NCBI RefSeq assembly: GCF_009870125.1
Contig: NC_046680.1
Span: 17,007,501-17,071,500, forward strand
Origin: Drosophila pseudoobscura
Taxonomy: Eukaryota > Arthropoda > Insecta > Diptera > Drosophilidae
DNA length: 64,000 bases
Reading direction: 5' to 3'
Shown: piece by piece, positions 10,656-21,643 of the stretch
Layout: the number at the start of each line of letters is the position of its first letter
How positions within the stretch are numbered: position 1 is the stretch's first letter
Translations under genes and position numbers: made by a program
Notes under the pieces: generated by a model
What the model was told of the DNA's origin: nothing
What the model saw: the letters and a program-made list of their open reading frames with translations, nothing else
The model's database searches: none

Positions 10656-12221
10656 ATGTCGCTGGTGTTAGCGTTGATTGCCATTGTGGTGTCGCTGGTT
10701 CTCTTCGCGGCAAGACGACGTCATGGATATTGGCAGCGTCGAGGTATCCCGCACGATGTGCCCCACCCACTTTCCGGGAACATGGGGGACTGGCCCAAGA
10801 AGCGGCATATAGCAGTTATATTCAGAGATTACTATCGGAAGTACAAGAGTGCGAACTACCCGTTTGCTGGATTCTACTTCTTTTTTACAAGAACCGCTGT
10901 GGTTACCGACCTGGATCTGGTAAAGCGAGTGCTCATCAAAGACTTCAATCATTTCGAAAACCGAGGCATATTCTACAATGAGATTGATGACCCCCTCTCG
11001 GCAACAGTGTTCAGCATTGAAGGTCAGAAGTGGCGTCATCTGAGGCACAAGCTGACACCCACATTTACGTCTGGCAAAATGAAGCACATGTTCCCTATTG
11101 TGGTCAAAGTGGGTGAGGAGATGGACAAAGTCTTCAGCAACAAGGTTGGCGATGGAAAGGTTCTTGAAATCGTTGATCTGGTGGCCCGCTACACGGCTGA
11201 CGTCATAGGCAATTGCGCCTTTGGTCTAAATTGCAATAGTCAACAGAATCCCAATGCGGATTTTGTCACATTTGGCAAACGAGCCATCGGCGAACGTCGT
11301 TACTGGGGTCTATTAGATTTCTTTATATTCGGCTTTCCGAAGCTTTCACGTTCCCTGCGCCTCAAATTGAATGTACAGGAAGTTGAGGACTTCTACACAA
11401 AGATTGTGAGAGACACCATCGACTATCGCTTGAAGACTAAGGAAAAGCGTAACGACTTCATGGACAGTCTGATTGAAATGTACCAGAAGGAGCAGGAAGG
11501 CAACTCTGATGAAGGTCTGACCTTCAACGAGATCCTGGCACAGGCATTCATATTCTTTGTGGCCGGTTTCGAGACAAGCTCCACCACCATGGGCTTTGCG
11601 CTCTATGAGCTGGCGCAGAACCAGGACACTCAAGATAAGCTGAGAAATGAAATCAACGATGTTCTGGCCAAGCACAACAATCAGTTCACCTACGAGGGTA
11701 TTAAAGAAATGAAATATCTGGAGCAGGTGGTAATGGGTGAGTACTCGTGAGGATTACATTTTGTTTCTTTTTCTCTAATATTTTATAATTCCCTTCCAGA
11801 AACTCTTCGGAAGTACCCGGTTCTTGCTCATCTAACGCGAAAGACACAGGCCGATTTTTCACCCGAAGATCCCAAGACTTTTATTGCCAAAGGAACAGTT
11901 GTTGTCATCCCTGCTCTGGGTATTCACTACGATCCTGATATTTATCCCGAACCCGAGAAATTCAAGCCTGAGCGTTTTACGGAGGAGGCTATCGCCTCCA
12001 GACCCGCCTGCACCTGGCTGCCCTTTGGCGAGGGTCCACGGAACTGCATCGGACTGCGCTTCGGCATAATGCAAACCTGTGTGGGCCTGGCATACCTGAT
12101 CAAGGGGTACAGGTTCAGTGTCGCTCCAGAGACGCAAATACCCATGAAGTTAATCCTCAAGAGCATTTTACTGTCTGCCGAAAATGGAATCTATCTTAAG
12201 GTCAAAAAGGTTTCCAAATGA
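10656..12221 (+). CDS. Cyp6a17/23: Cytochrome P450 Cyp6a17/Cyp6a23-type, copy 2
   Basis: Two exons, 10656-11736 and 11800-12221, 63-bp intron, 500 residues; same landmarks as copy 1 ([25 protein letters not shown], heme loop [10 protein letters not shown]). Exon 1 differs from copy 1 at about 8 of 360 residues, exon 2 at about 14 of 139. Three exon-1 changes cluster in the F-helix/SRS2 area ([10 protein letters not shown] versus [10 protein letters not shown]), where substrate contacts are expected. The uneven divergence points to gene conversion over exon 1 and the intron, with exon 2 escaping. The promoter has CATAAAAC where copy 1 has TATAAAAA, so expression probably differs. Complete and apparently functional; which copy corresponds to Cyp6a17 and which to Cyp6a23 cannot be told here. 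Confidence 0.93.
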
Positions 12222-13164
12222 AAAGTTGAACGAAAAAATAAAGGTTTTGTTGTTAATAGTTTTTGTTATAAAATTACTATAAACTAAACATTTATAAAGA
12301 AGCTAAGAATTGCCTTTTGTGACACTCTTACAACTTCCAATACGTACAATACATGTACGATTAGATAGCAGACTTAGGTCTTATCGGCAGTATTGTAGGG
12401 AAACCTATAAAGCCGAAACCCATAATGTATTGTATAGCGGGGTCGGTAGTGCTATCTCAGATGCATCGCCAGGTTCTGTTCAATTATATAATAGCAAAAC
12501 CAACAGAACCAGAATCGAAAGAAGATCTTTAACTGCCATTAGTGGAATACACGAAAACCTGTTTGCGGCTATTTGTTTGCGCAGTGTACATATTGCTCAC
12601 CAATCGCTGCCTGAAACATTTGGCGAGCGCTCATTTGATTTCTCTCAATAATGTGTCTTAAACTAAAATACTACTCTTAAATCTCTATATATATATACGT
12701 TAATTCAAAATACTTATTCGTTACCAGCATCGTTTTCATCCATATCCATCTTTTCGTTAGTTTAAAATTAATTTGTTTATTTGTACGTTGTCTCTGGTTG
12801 AATTTTTTGGACCGGCTTGGACTAAAGTCCTCACCTGCTTGGTGTGAAAGCATGAATAGTTCTACATTAATGCAGGATATTGCAAACCTAAAAACGTTTT
12901 CAAACATATCGATTACTTGCAGTTTACTCATTTACTCAATAGCTATTCAATTGACTCAATCGGCAAAAGCTAATAGAGCAAAGTCTAAAGAGAAAGCTTT
13001 TATCTGTCCAGCTCGGTTGCTTCGCCTTGTAACGGTGACTGGCGATTCGTTATTGTTAGTTGGCGTCTCTTTATCGGATGAAATAAAGAGCGTCGATGCA
13101 GATTAAAGAGAGAATCTAATATAAAAAGCAAAGCTCTATCACAGGACTGCTCAGTATTTTCGTA
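12222..13164. other. Intergenic region upstream of Cyp6a20
   Basis: Begins with AATAAA just past the preceding stop. It is then AT-rich with no convincing coding sequence: an open frame at 12310-12651 has no P450 or other recognisable content. The right end holds the Cyp6a20 core promoter. Confidence 0.45.
13120..13155 (+). promoter_or_regulatory. Cyp6a20 core promoter (TATA + initiator)
   Basis: TATAAAAAG at 13120-13128 and initiator TCAGT at 13151-13155 are spaced as in a canonical Drosophila TATA/Inr promoter. Transcription should start at A13153, giving a very short leader of about 12 nt before the ATG at 13165. Confidence 0.75.
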
Positions 13165-14748
13165 ATGGCCATTATAATCGTATTGCTGGTCGGTGTTATT
13201 TCGCTCGCCGTATGGTGGGTTCATCAAAACTTTTCTTACTGGAAACGTCGCGGCATTCCGCATGACCCGCCCAATATTCCGAAGGGGAATACTAGCGAGC
13301 TTATGAAGACAAGACAAATTGCGGATCTCTTCCGGGAAACCTACTTCAAATACAAGGGCAAGACCGATGGACCATTTGTAGGATTTTACCTCTATCTGAA
13401 GAAAATTGCGATTGTCACTGATATTGATTTTGTGAAAACTGTATTGATCCGCGAGTTTGACAAGTTTCACGATCGCGGACTTTTCCATAATGAAAAAGAC
13501 GACCCCCTGACCAATCATCTAGTGGCCATCGAAGGCCAAAAGTGGCGACAGCTCCGCCAAAAGATGACCCCCACATTCACTTCGGGAAAAATGAAGATTA
13601 TGTTCCCCACAGTACTGGAAATTGGCAATGAGATGATCCGGGTATTCGCTGAGAAAATAGGGCCCCAGCCCCTGAATGTCGCCGATCTGGTGTCCCGCTT
13701 CAGCGCAGATGTGATAGGAAGCTGTGCCTTCGGCCTGGAGTGCAACAGTTTGCGGAACCCCAATGCAGAATTTGTCACCATGGGCAAGGCTGCCATCACT
13801 GAGCGGCGCTATGGAAAAACAGCGGACTTGTTCTTTTTCGGTGCACCTAAGCTGGCAGCCAAGTTGCGAATGAAGGAGACCGTCCAGAAAGTCGAGGATT
13901 TCTATATGAAAATCGTTAGAGAAACCGTCGACTATCGGTTAAAGAATAATGTCAAACGAAACGATTTCATGGACATGCTGATCGATATGAAGATCAATTA
14001 CGATAAGGGCAACAAGCAGGATGGCATCAGTTTTAACGAGTTGGCAGCCCAGGCTTTTATTTTCTTCTTGGCTGGCTTCGATACCTCTTCGACTTCGTTG
14101 GGTTTCGCTCTCCATGAACTGGCCGTTAACCAGGACATCCAGGATAAGCTGAGGACGGAGATTGACACGGTGATGGCGAAACACAACGGCCAATTGAACT
14201 ATGATAGCATGCGGGAGCTGACGTATCTGGACAAGGTCATCGATGGTGAGTCAGTCTATCAATTAGACTCATATTGATCAGCTCTGCGATTTGCATAACA
14301 TTCTTCATAATTTCCATCCTTAGAAACCTTCCGAAAGAATCCCGTTGTGGGTCATTTGATTCGCATATGCACTCAGCGGTACGAGCATCCCAATGGAAAG
14401 TATTTCATTGAGCCAGGCACTGGCGTTGTTATCCCCACCTTGGGTATTCATCACGATCCCGAGTTCTATCCGGAGCCGGAGAAGTTCAAACCCGAGCGTT
14501 TCGACGAGGATCAAGTGCTGCAGCGACCTCCCTGCACTTTCCTGCCCTTCGGTGACGGTCCGCGAACCTGCATCGGCCTACGCTTTGGCCGCATGCAGAT
14601 CGTGGTCGGACTGGCCCTGCTTATTCACAATTTCAAGTTTGAGGTCCACCCCACAAAGACGACTGTGCCGCTCAAGTTCAAGGTCACCGATGTTCTCTTA
14701 TGTTCCGAAGGAGGAGTCCATCTCAATGTTAGCAAGGTTCCGCGATAA
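13165..14748 (+). CDS. Cyp6a20: Cytochrome P450 Cyp6a20
   Basis: Two exons, 13165-14245 and 14324-14748 (78-bp phase-1 intron), 501 residues. The N-terminus MAIIIVLLVGVISLAVWWVH, then NFSYWKRRGIPHD, GNTSELMKT, VTDIDFVKTVLIREFDKFHD and the exon-2 start with FRKNPVVGHLIR match D. melanogaster Cyp6a20 closely. The I-helix is AGFDTSS and the heme loop FGDGPRTCIG keeps the Cys. The K-helix motif is ETFR rather than ETLR, still ExxR. In D. melanogaster Cyp6a20 is expressed in support cells of olfactory sensilla and influences male aggression after social experience; a role in degrading odorants or pheromones is the usual explanation. That role is carried over by orthology, not shown by this sequence. 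AATAAA near 14790 is a likely poly(A) signal. Confidence 0.93.
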
Positions 14749-15698
14749 TCAAATTAAATAATATCGAATATAATTACTTGAGATTTAAACAATAAAGCGC
14801 GGTGGCAGATGGAAAAAAAGCTTTCAGAATAGACTAAGTGGAAAGGGGGAAAGACTCAAGGAAACTCTCTAAAAATAAACTATGTATTCTCTAACTGTGG
14901 AAACCTCGAAACACAAGCGAAACCCCATAAGAGGCAGTGGTTGCTATTTCACAACGAACAAATAAAGTTAGATCAGTATTCCCACACATTGTTCGCTTGG
15001 TAGACAGACAGCTGATCGAATTTTCAATCAACAAACCGAGACTATTCAGTGAGCAGAGTGTTATTCGTAACAGGTTAAAATATTTACACATATATAGTAT
15101 AGTAAAAATATGAATATATGAATGAGTATTATATAATTAAAGAGTATCTGCTGTTTGAGCTTAATAGGTTTCTCTTTACATTAGTGCGGATCAGAATACC
15201 CAATTTGAATATCGAGTATACAAATTACGTGGTAAATAGAAAAATAGTAAGTACATATTTTTTCCAGAGCTTTATTGCTTGAGCTTTATTACTAGAGAAG
15301 GATAGTGAGGACACAATCCTAGATTATTATTATCATTATCATTTATATACATAGTTATTGTATAATAAAGTAAAGTATAATCTTTTCTAGGGCTAAAAGA
15401 TAAGAAATAATAAGTCAAGCGAGCATGACTCATATAAATGCAAAGAATAGTTTGATGTGTGACTGATGTACATACATGCATATGCCTGTAATTTAACATT
15501 TATATCTATCTAATTCACGGACACCAATTAAACCCAGACCCCCATAGTACGTTCGATCAAGCATGATGTAATATCAAGCAATTTTATACAGATTAATAAC
15601 ATATTTGGGTAGATACAAGGTGAGGTAATAGCTACTGTATCTACAGAGGTATTTTTGAAATACGAGGACACGAGTATATGTTGCATTGTGTGTAATTG
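14749..15698. other. Intergenic DNA between convergent Cyp6a20 and Cyp6a21-type genes
   Basis: AT-rich 3'-flank sequence of two converging genes, including the Cyp6a20 poly(A) signal near 14790. I see no gene. Confidence 0.45.
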
Positions 15699-17282
15699 TT
15701 AAACACGTTCCACTCTCAGTGAAATGCCAGTTTTACTGGCTATCAAGAAGCTTTCCAAGTCGTACTTCATAGGAAAAGCCGTCTCGTCGCACACGGAGAA
15801 TTTGAAATCCTTCAGGAGCATGGCCATTCCAATGCGGGCTTGCATCTGGCCAAAACGCATTCCGATACAGTTGCGGGGACCATCGCCGAAGGGCAGCCAC
15901 TCCACTGAGTCGCGATTCTTAACGCGTTCGGGCGAGAAGTTGTCCGGGTTGAAAGCATCAGGATTGGGGTAGAACCTCTCATCGCGATGCATGGCTCCGG
16001 CTGGTATCAGAATGGGCATTCCCTTCTTGATCACGTACTTTGGATTATCTGGAACCACAAAGTCCTCCAAGCATTCGCGATTCAAGACGGGCAGGACCGT
16101 ATACAAGCGAAGAGTTTCTAAAGGAGAGAGGAGAAAGTTTAAGTCATGGTGATATTGAAAATTGAACTCTATTTACTCACCAGATATCACCTGATCAAGG
16201 TACACTAGTTCCTTCATGCTCTCGTAGGTCAATTCACCGCCATACTTCTGTATAACCTCCTGGCACTCCACTCTCACCCGCTGCTGAATGTCTGGGTGCT
16301 GAGCCAGCTCATAAAGAGCAAAGCCCATCGTGGTCGACGAGGTCTCAAATCCAGCGGCAAAGAACACAAAAGCCTGGGCGGCAATCTCCTCAATCGTGAG
16401 GTTGATGTTGTCGCCCGACTCGGTTTTAATTATTTGATTGTTTTTCAGATCGATCAACTGATCCATGAAGTCGTTGCGACGTATCTGGTTCTGTTCCCTG
16501 AACTTCACCGTCTCCTTGACGATTCGCATGAAAAACTGCTCAATGGGCTCGGCTGTCATCTTCAAGTGCAGCTTGCGGGATAGTTTTGGAAAGCTATTGA
16601 GGAAAGCGATGCCAAGAGATCCGTGACGGTTCTCTGTCAAGGCTCGACGACCCATCTTACGGAACTCGGCTTCGGGATCCTTGAGACTGCTGCAATCAAT
16701 GCCAAAGGCACATGTGCCTATCACGTCTGTGGTGAATCTGGCCAGCAGTTCTCTGACCTCAACGATGGGCGAATTGTCCGCCATCTGACCAAAAACTTCG
16801 GTGAACTCATGACTCACTTTGACCACGGTGGGGAACATGTACTTCATTTTACCCGAGGTGAAGGTGGAAGACAGCTTGTGCCTCATCGACTTCCACTTGT
16901 GGCCATCCAGCAGAAACAGCTGCCCAGACAAGGGATCATCCTCCGGGTTGTGGAAGAATCCGCGATCCGTGAACTTGTTGAATTCCTTGATCAATATGAG
17001 CTTGGCCAGTGAGGGCTCCAGCACGAAAACAGCAGGCCGCTGGAACCAATAGAATCCGGCAAAGGGTCCGCTCAGCCTGTACTTCTTGTAGTAATCAGTC
17101 CAGACATCGTTGAACGTTCGCGTGGTGCGCAATCCCCACATGCTCCCCAGCAGCCAATGCGGTTCCTCACAGGGAATGCCTAGATTTTGCCAGTATTTCC
17201 TGCCCAGTAGCCATTTCAGTAGCAGATATACAACCAGCGCCACAAGCGTCCACAGAAGTAGTGCACCAACGCCCACAGCCAT
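15699..17282 (-). CDS. Cyp6a21: Cytochrome P450 Cyp6a21-type (Cyp6a9/Cyp6a21 lineage)
   Basis: Minus-strand gene with exons 17282-16181 and 16117-15699 (63-bp intron in the ExxR Glu), 506 residues. The start at 17282 (MAVGVGALLLWTLVALVVYLLLKW) begins the membrane anchor; an open frame continues upstream to 17429 but crosses the predicted transcription start. Sequence such as KYWQNLGIPCEEPH, EFNKFTDRGFFHNPEDDPLS, KMTAEPIEQFFMRIV and LYTVLPVLNRECLED matches the Cyp6a9/Cyp6a21 pair of D. melanogaster, closer to Cyp6a21. Only one gene of that type is present here. AGFETSS and heme loop [10 protein letters not shown] are intact. It lies head-to-tail upstream... of Cyp6a20 in opposite orientation and tail-side of Cyp6a8, with 413 bp between its start codon and the Cyp6a8 stop. 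Substrate unknown. Confidence 0.9.
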
Positions 17283-17380
17283 AGCGATAATATATACTAC
17301 GAATATAACTACTACGTATGGATTTCTGTTTATCTCCCCGTCCGCGGCAATCAAGTATGCGAACCTGTTCAACTTCGGGA

Positions 17381-17419
17381 ACTGACTGAGGGCCGAGCTG
17401 CTCTCTGGCTGCTTATAAA
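17381..17419 (-). promoter_or_regulatory. Core promoter of the Cyp6a21-type gene
   Basis: On the minus strand TTTATAAG (17419-17412) is followed about 30 bp later by TCAGTCAGT (17389-17381), a doubled initiator. The start should be near A17387, giving a leader of roughly 105 nt and placing the ATG at 17282 as first usable in-frame start. Confidence 0.75.
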
Positions 17420-17695
17420 GACCCCACACAAAATGTTGTAGTCATTGTGACCGAAGAATTGCCGAGAATTGACGCTCTTTTGTGTGTCTGATTATGATAT
17501 GAATAAAGATAGTGACAGGGTGCTACATTCAAGAACTCACTACGAAAACACAGACTTAAACAATCCATCCTACTCCCAGAGAGCTCGTCCAGAGCTAGGT
17601 GAACGGATTAAAAGAATAACATATATTTTTATATACTTTGGCATTTTTTAAGTAACTTTAGATCTTTGAAATACACAATAGCAGATATTACTTGG

Positions 17696-19273
17696 TCATA
17701 CTGCCTCCACTTTGAGGTGAATACCGTCTACAGCTAGCACAAAACTTTTGGGACTGTAAGACAAAGTATCCGGAGTTTTTGGGCATGTCGAAAACTTGAA
17801 ATTCTTTATGAGCAAAGCTAGGCCAATGGTAGTCTGCATCTTTCCAAACCGAAGTCCAATGCAGTTGCGGGGACCATCACCAAAGGGTAGCCAGGCCAAG
17901 GAGTTTCGCTTAGCCGATTCCTCGGGTGAGAAACGCTCGGGCCGGAACTTATACGGGTCCGGATAGATGTTGGGGTCAACGTGTATGGCCGATGCTGGAA
18001 TGATCACCGATTGGCCAGCTTCGATGACGAAGTTTGGATGGCCGGGCACAACGTATCGCTTATGAGCCATGCGATCCAAATGGGGTACAATAGTGTGGAG
18101 CCGTAGGGTTTCTGAAAACCAATTGAAGAGTTACTGATTGTTCCGTTCTGTTCAAATGCGTTTAGTTTACTTACCAAAGATAACCTGCTCGAGGTACTTG
18201 AGATCCTTGGTGGACTCGTAGGTGAATTTCTGTTCGTGCTGCTCCAGGACTTCCTCCACCTCAGCCCTAACTTTGTCTTGTATGTGCGGCTGCTTGGCCA
18301 GTTCGTACAGAGCATATCCCATGGTGGAGGAGGAAGTCTCGAAGCCAGCAATAAGGAATACAAAAGCCTGGGCAAGTATCTCGTCTATAGTCAAACCGTC
18401 GACGAGATCGCCATTCTCCAGTTTCACCTTTTGGTTCTTCATGTCAATGAGCAAGTCCATGAAATCATTCCGCTTAATGTTTTCCTTCTCCCGCATAGCC
18501 ACAGTCTCATGGACAATACGCTCGTAAAAGTTCCGAATGTGCGTGGGCGTTCGCACCAGTCGCAGACGCCTCGCCAGCTTCGGATAACTAGTCATGAAGC
18601 CCGTCAGGAAGGATCCATGACGTTTGTCCACAAACGTGCGTTTACCGAACCTTAGGAACTCGGCGTTTTCATCGCGCAGAGAGTTGCATTTGATGCCGAA
18701 GGCACATGTGCCTATCACGTCCACTGTGAACCGGGCCATCAGCTCGCGAATTTCCAGAACAGAATTCTGTTTCATCTTCTCATGCATGACGTCTATGAAC
18801 TCTTCGGCCACAGACACTACCGTGGGATACATGAACTTCATTTTGCCAGCGGTGAAGGTCGACGTTAGTTTGTTTCTCAGTACTCTCCATTGAGGTCCGT
18901 CCAGGTTGAAGAGATGAGCGGAGATGGGGTCATCCTTCTCGTTGTAGAACAGACCCTTGTCGCTGAAGTTTGAGAAGTCCTTGATCAGTATATGCTTGGC
19001 CAGGTCCAGATCCAAAATGAATGCCGACGGCTTTTGGAAGAAGTAAAACCCAACGAAGGGAACCTTGCTCTCTCGATATTTTTCGTAGTATTTTTTTAAA
19101 ATCTCGTGCACATTCCGTTTAGTAAATACGCCCTGCATATTTCCCAGAATCAAATGTGGCGTGTCGTGCGGAATCCCGCGACTCTTGAAGTACGACAATC
19201 GACGGTAGACATAGTAGGTCACGATCGCGAGCAAAGCCACTGCCACCTGGAGTAGTACGTGAGTGACTCCCAT
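17696..19273 (-). CDS. Cyp6a8: Cytochrome P450 Cyp6a8
   Basis: Minus-strand gene with exons 19273-18175 and 18111-17696 (63-bp intron in the ExxR Glu), 504 residues. MGVTHVLLQVAVALLAIVTYY, RRLSYFKSRGIPHD, ILIKDFSNFSDKGLFYNEKD, ISAHLFNLDG and RYVVPGHPNFVIEAGQ match D. melanogaster Cyp6a8. I-helix AGFETSS, YKFRPERF and heme loop [10 protein letters not shown] are present. In D. melanogaster Cyp6a8 is inducible by barbiturates and caffeine, over-expressed in some insecticide-resistant strains, and reported to hydroxylate lauric acid; this is orthology-based. A TTTAAAAG/TATATA pair lies at 19326-19350 and a CncC/Maf-like site at 19360-19369. A deleted extra copy lies beyond at 19985-20515. Confidence 0.94.
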
Positions 19274-19325
19274 GTCGAGACGGTTGAGGTTCTGGACGAA
19301 CTAATTCTGAGAAAGCAAACGCTCG

Positions 19326-19369
19326 GCTTTTAAATGCAAAATATATAAATCGCTCAGCATGACGAGGCA
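19326..19369 (-). promoter_or_regulatory. Cyp6a8 promoter with CncC/Maf-like element
   Basis: Minus-strand TTTATATAT (19350-19342) and TTTAAAAG (19333-19326) are candidate TATA boxes; TCAG at 19310-19307 is a possible initiator. TGACGAGGCA (plus strand, 19360-19369) fits the antioxidant-response pattern TGACnnnGC. Regulation by CncC is inferred from the motif only. Confidence 0.45.
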
Positions 19370-19984
19370 GTATCTGACAAAGACTGGGACTACCGCGATT
19401 CTTAATCTCAATAAAATGTTTACCTTTCATGCTGTGGCAGATCTTTGTTGTTGCCAGCCACTATGAGGCAGCTAGTTTGTAGTACCCGTACATTAAACAA
19501 TTTATAATGCACCATGACGAGCCCCCTCTTATCAGACCCCACGCTGTTCCAGTTCAGGTCCTTCCGTCAATGGAACGTCATTTTCAGTTCTTGACTTAAC
19601 GCAGTTTAAAGCGATTTCGTTCGCTTCAAAGACAGTCTAATCTGTTCATCAAAAAATAATAAATAAAGATAGGAGATGAGGATAGACAAGACAAGAGGAC
19701 AACGGAACAGATGCTAAGATTATACCTTATCGTTATCATATACATAGGTCCAAAAGGCAAAGGTTGCTTTTTAGTGCCAGACAATTAGGGCTAATTGCTC
19801 CAGACGACCAATGACACATGCATAAAAACATATATTTAAAACACCAGTTTGACTCGTGATTTATCTCTGTCATGACTATGAACGGTGTTACACAACCTAT
19901 CCCAACAGAGCTCTGTGAGAACCAAGCTATAAGAGGAAAACAATAACAATTCTTTGAGTCAGTCCTCGTTTATTAATAAACTTA

Positions 19985-20515
19985 AAGATAGTATTTCTTA
20001 ATCAACGATGCTGGAATGATCCTTGGTGGACTTGTAGGCAAATTTCTGTTCATGCTGCTCCAGGACATCCAGGACCTCAGCAGAAAACAGTTGGCTAAAC
20101 AAAAACCCTTCACCATGACGATGTCTGCACAGCTCTGAGAATTTTTTAATGGTTAAACTGCCTGTGTGACGTGATTCATATTCTTAATGTATTGTTTACC
20201 TTTTCTTCTTTATTGCAAGTAAATATGAGGCTTCAGTTTATGGATACAGTGGGCCAAGCATGTACAATAGAGGGGAAAAAGTACATACATAAATTTAAAA
20301 TCATAACTAATTAAATCTCGCCATTAAGAAGTATTTAATAACCCTGTGAGAATATCTTTTCATTAAGATTATTATTATTACAAATACTATTCCAATAGCC
20401 TTTAGCTGATCTGTACTGTACTATGACGAGCCCTCTCTTTATCAGCTGTTGCAGGCAAGCTCTCATCGAATACAGCACAGCGTCATGCCAGTTCTTGCAA
20501 CTTCATTCTTGACAG
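19985..20515 (-). pseudogene. Deleted duplicate of Cyp6a8
   Basis: Bases 20014-20086 closely match the Cyp6a8 exon-1 end (about 18200-18275), covering the part that encodes TKDLKYLEQV-side sequence and the EVLEQHEQKF region. Sequence at 20189-20235 and 20421-20510 resembles the Cyp6a8 5' flank (19419-19470 and 19513-19600), for example ATGACGAGCCC followed by CTCT and TATCAG. The distance between these two landmarks is about 1.05 kb shorter than in the functional gene, so most of exon 1 has been lost; exon 2 was not found. It is a dead tandem copy. Confidence 0.7.
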
Positions 20516-21643
20516 TTCTTGTGTATCCGGCAACGCGGCATGATTTTCTTTTATTGACGCAACACGGAAAACGGGCAAAAGCCCTGGTTGCGATATAGTT
20601 TGCCTTTTGTCTCATTTTTGTTTGACAATTGATTAGATTTCAAGTGCGGATATGGGTCGCAACAACAAATAATTAAACCTGTCAGCTTTTTGTGCTTGTT
20701 TTTTTGTTTGCTTTTCGGCTTTGCGGATGAGCTTTTTCTTTGTTACTATTTGTGTATTTTGTTGTTATGCCATTTAATCGCTAATTGAGCGTAACATTCG
20801 GCCTGTAGGAGAAAGGTCCAGCAGCGAACATTATTAGTTCTCACATACAAATTACACGAATGGTTGGAAAAGCGTAAGACCACACACATTTCTTGCACAG
20901 TGTAGACAGGTAAAAATAACCGTACTTGAAGAAAAATGTTTAATAAAATACAGTCGCAAGCTGATAAGATAACAGATTGGGGGATCTAGCAAGGTGAACA
21001 CTAAATCGCCCTACAATGAGGGTTGGCATTCAATTTAGTAAATAAAAACATTAAATAGAACCTTGAGGGTCTAACCCAAACCAAAAATGTTCTTTTTAGT
21101 GATGTTCTTTGCCAATAACTGTGCATAGTTACCTCAGAATTTTTATCTGCAATGAGATGTGCCAGATCAAGATCTCTTACAAGGCATAAACGAGAGTATC
21201 TGATGGCGACACCAACATTGAAAATGAAGAAATAATACGAGTATCCATCTGTCTGTCTGGCCTCACTCAGACGCCCACGAACCGTCTGCGGCAGTCCATA
21301 AGCTTCAGTGTAGCGCACTCCAAAAAACAACAAATTAAAAGCTCCCACCGGGTCTCGAGAGCGAGTATCGTAAATAGTTACTTTTCTCCAACGCACTCAG
21401 TCGAACAACGCGATCCGGTAATGAACGTAACGAACGTAAGAACGCATTAGATCATAGTCGGTGACACTGCGACTGCCGCGGGCAGAACGAGACGGAGACA
21501 TAGTGGAGAGTGTTAGCGCGCGAGTGGGACAGAAAGAGAGTGGAAAGGAAGTGGACTGACTCCCAGAACCCAAGGGATTTCTATATGTAAATACATGTGA
21601 TTTTATAGACTATAAAGTGCACAAACAGAGGAAAGCACTCATT
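20516..21643. other. Intergenic region upstream of Cyp317a1
   Basis: AT-rich DNA with poly-T runs (20690-20760). It must contain the Cyp317a1 promoter, but I see no clear TATA/initiator pair. No gene recognised. Confidence 0.4.

Noticed and set aside
12310-12651. 113-codon ORF upstream of Cyp6a20
   Set aside because: Low-complexity residue mix, no recognisable domain, no promoter, not seen elsewhere in the window; consistent with chance.
17283-17429. N-terminal extension of the Cyp6a21-type P450 (49 extra residues)
   Set aside because: The frame is open, but it crosses the predicted TATA/TCAGT promoter at 17381-17419 and precedes a normal membrane anchor that starts at the ATG at 17282.
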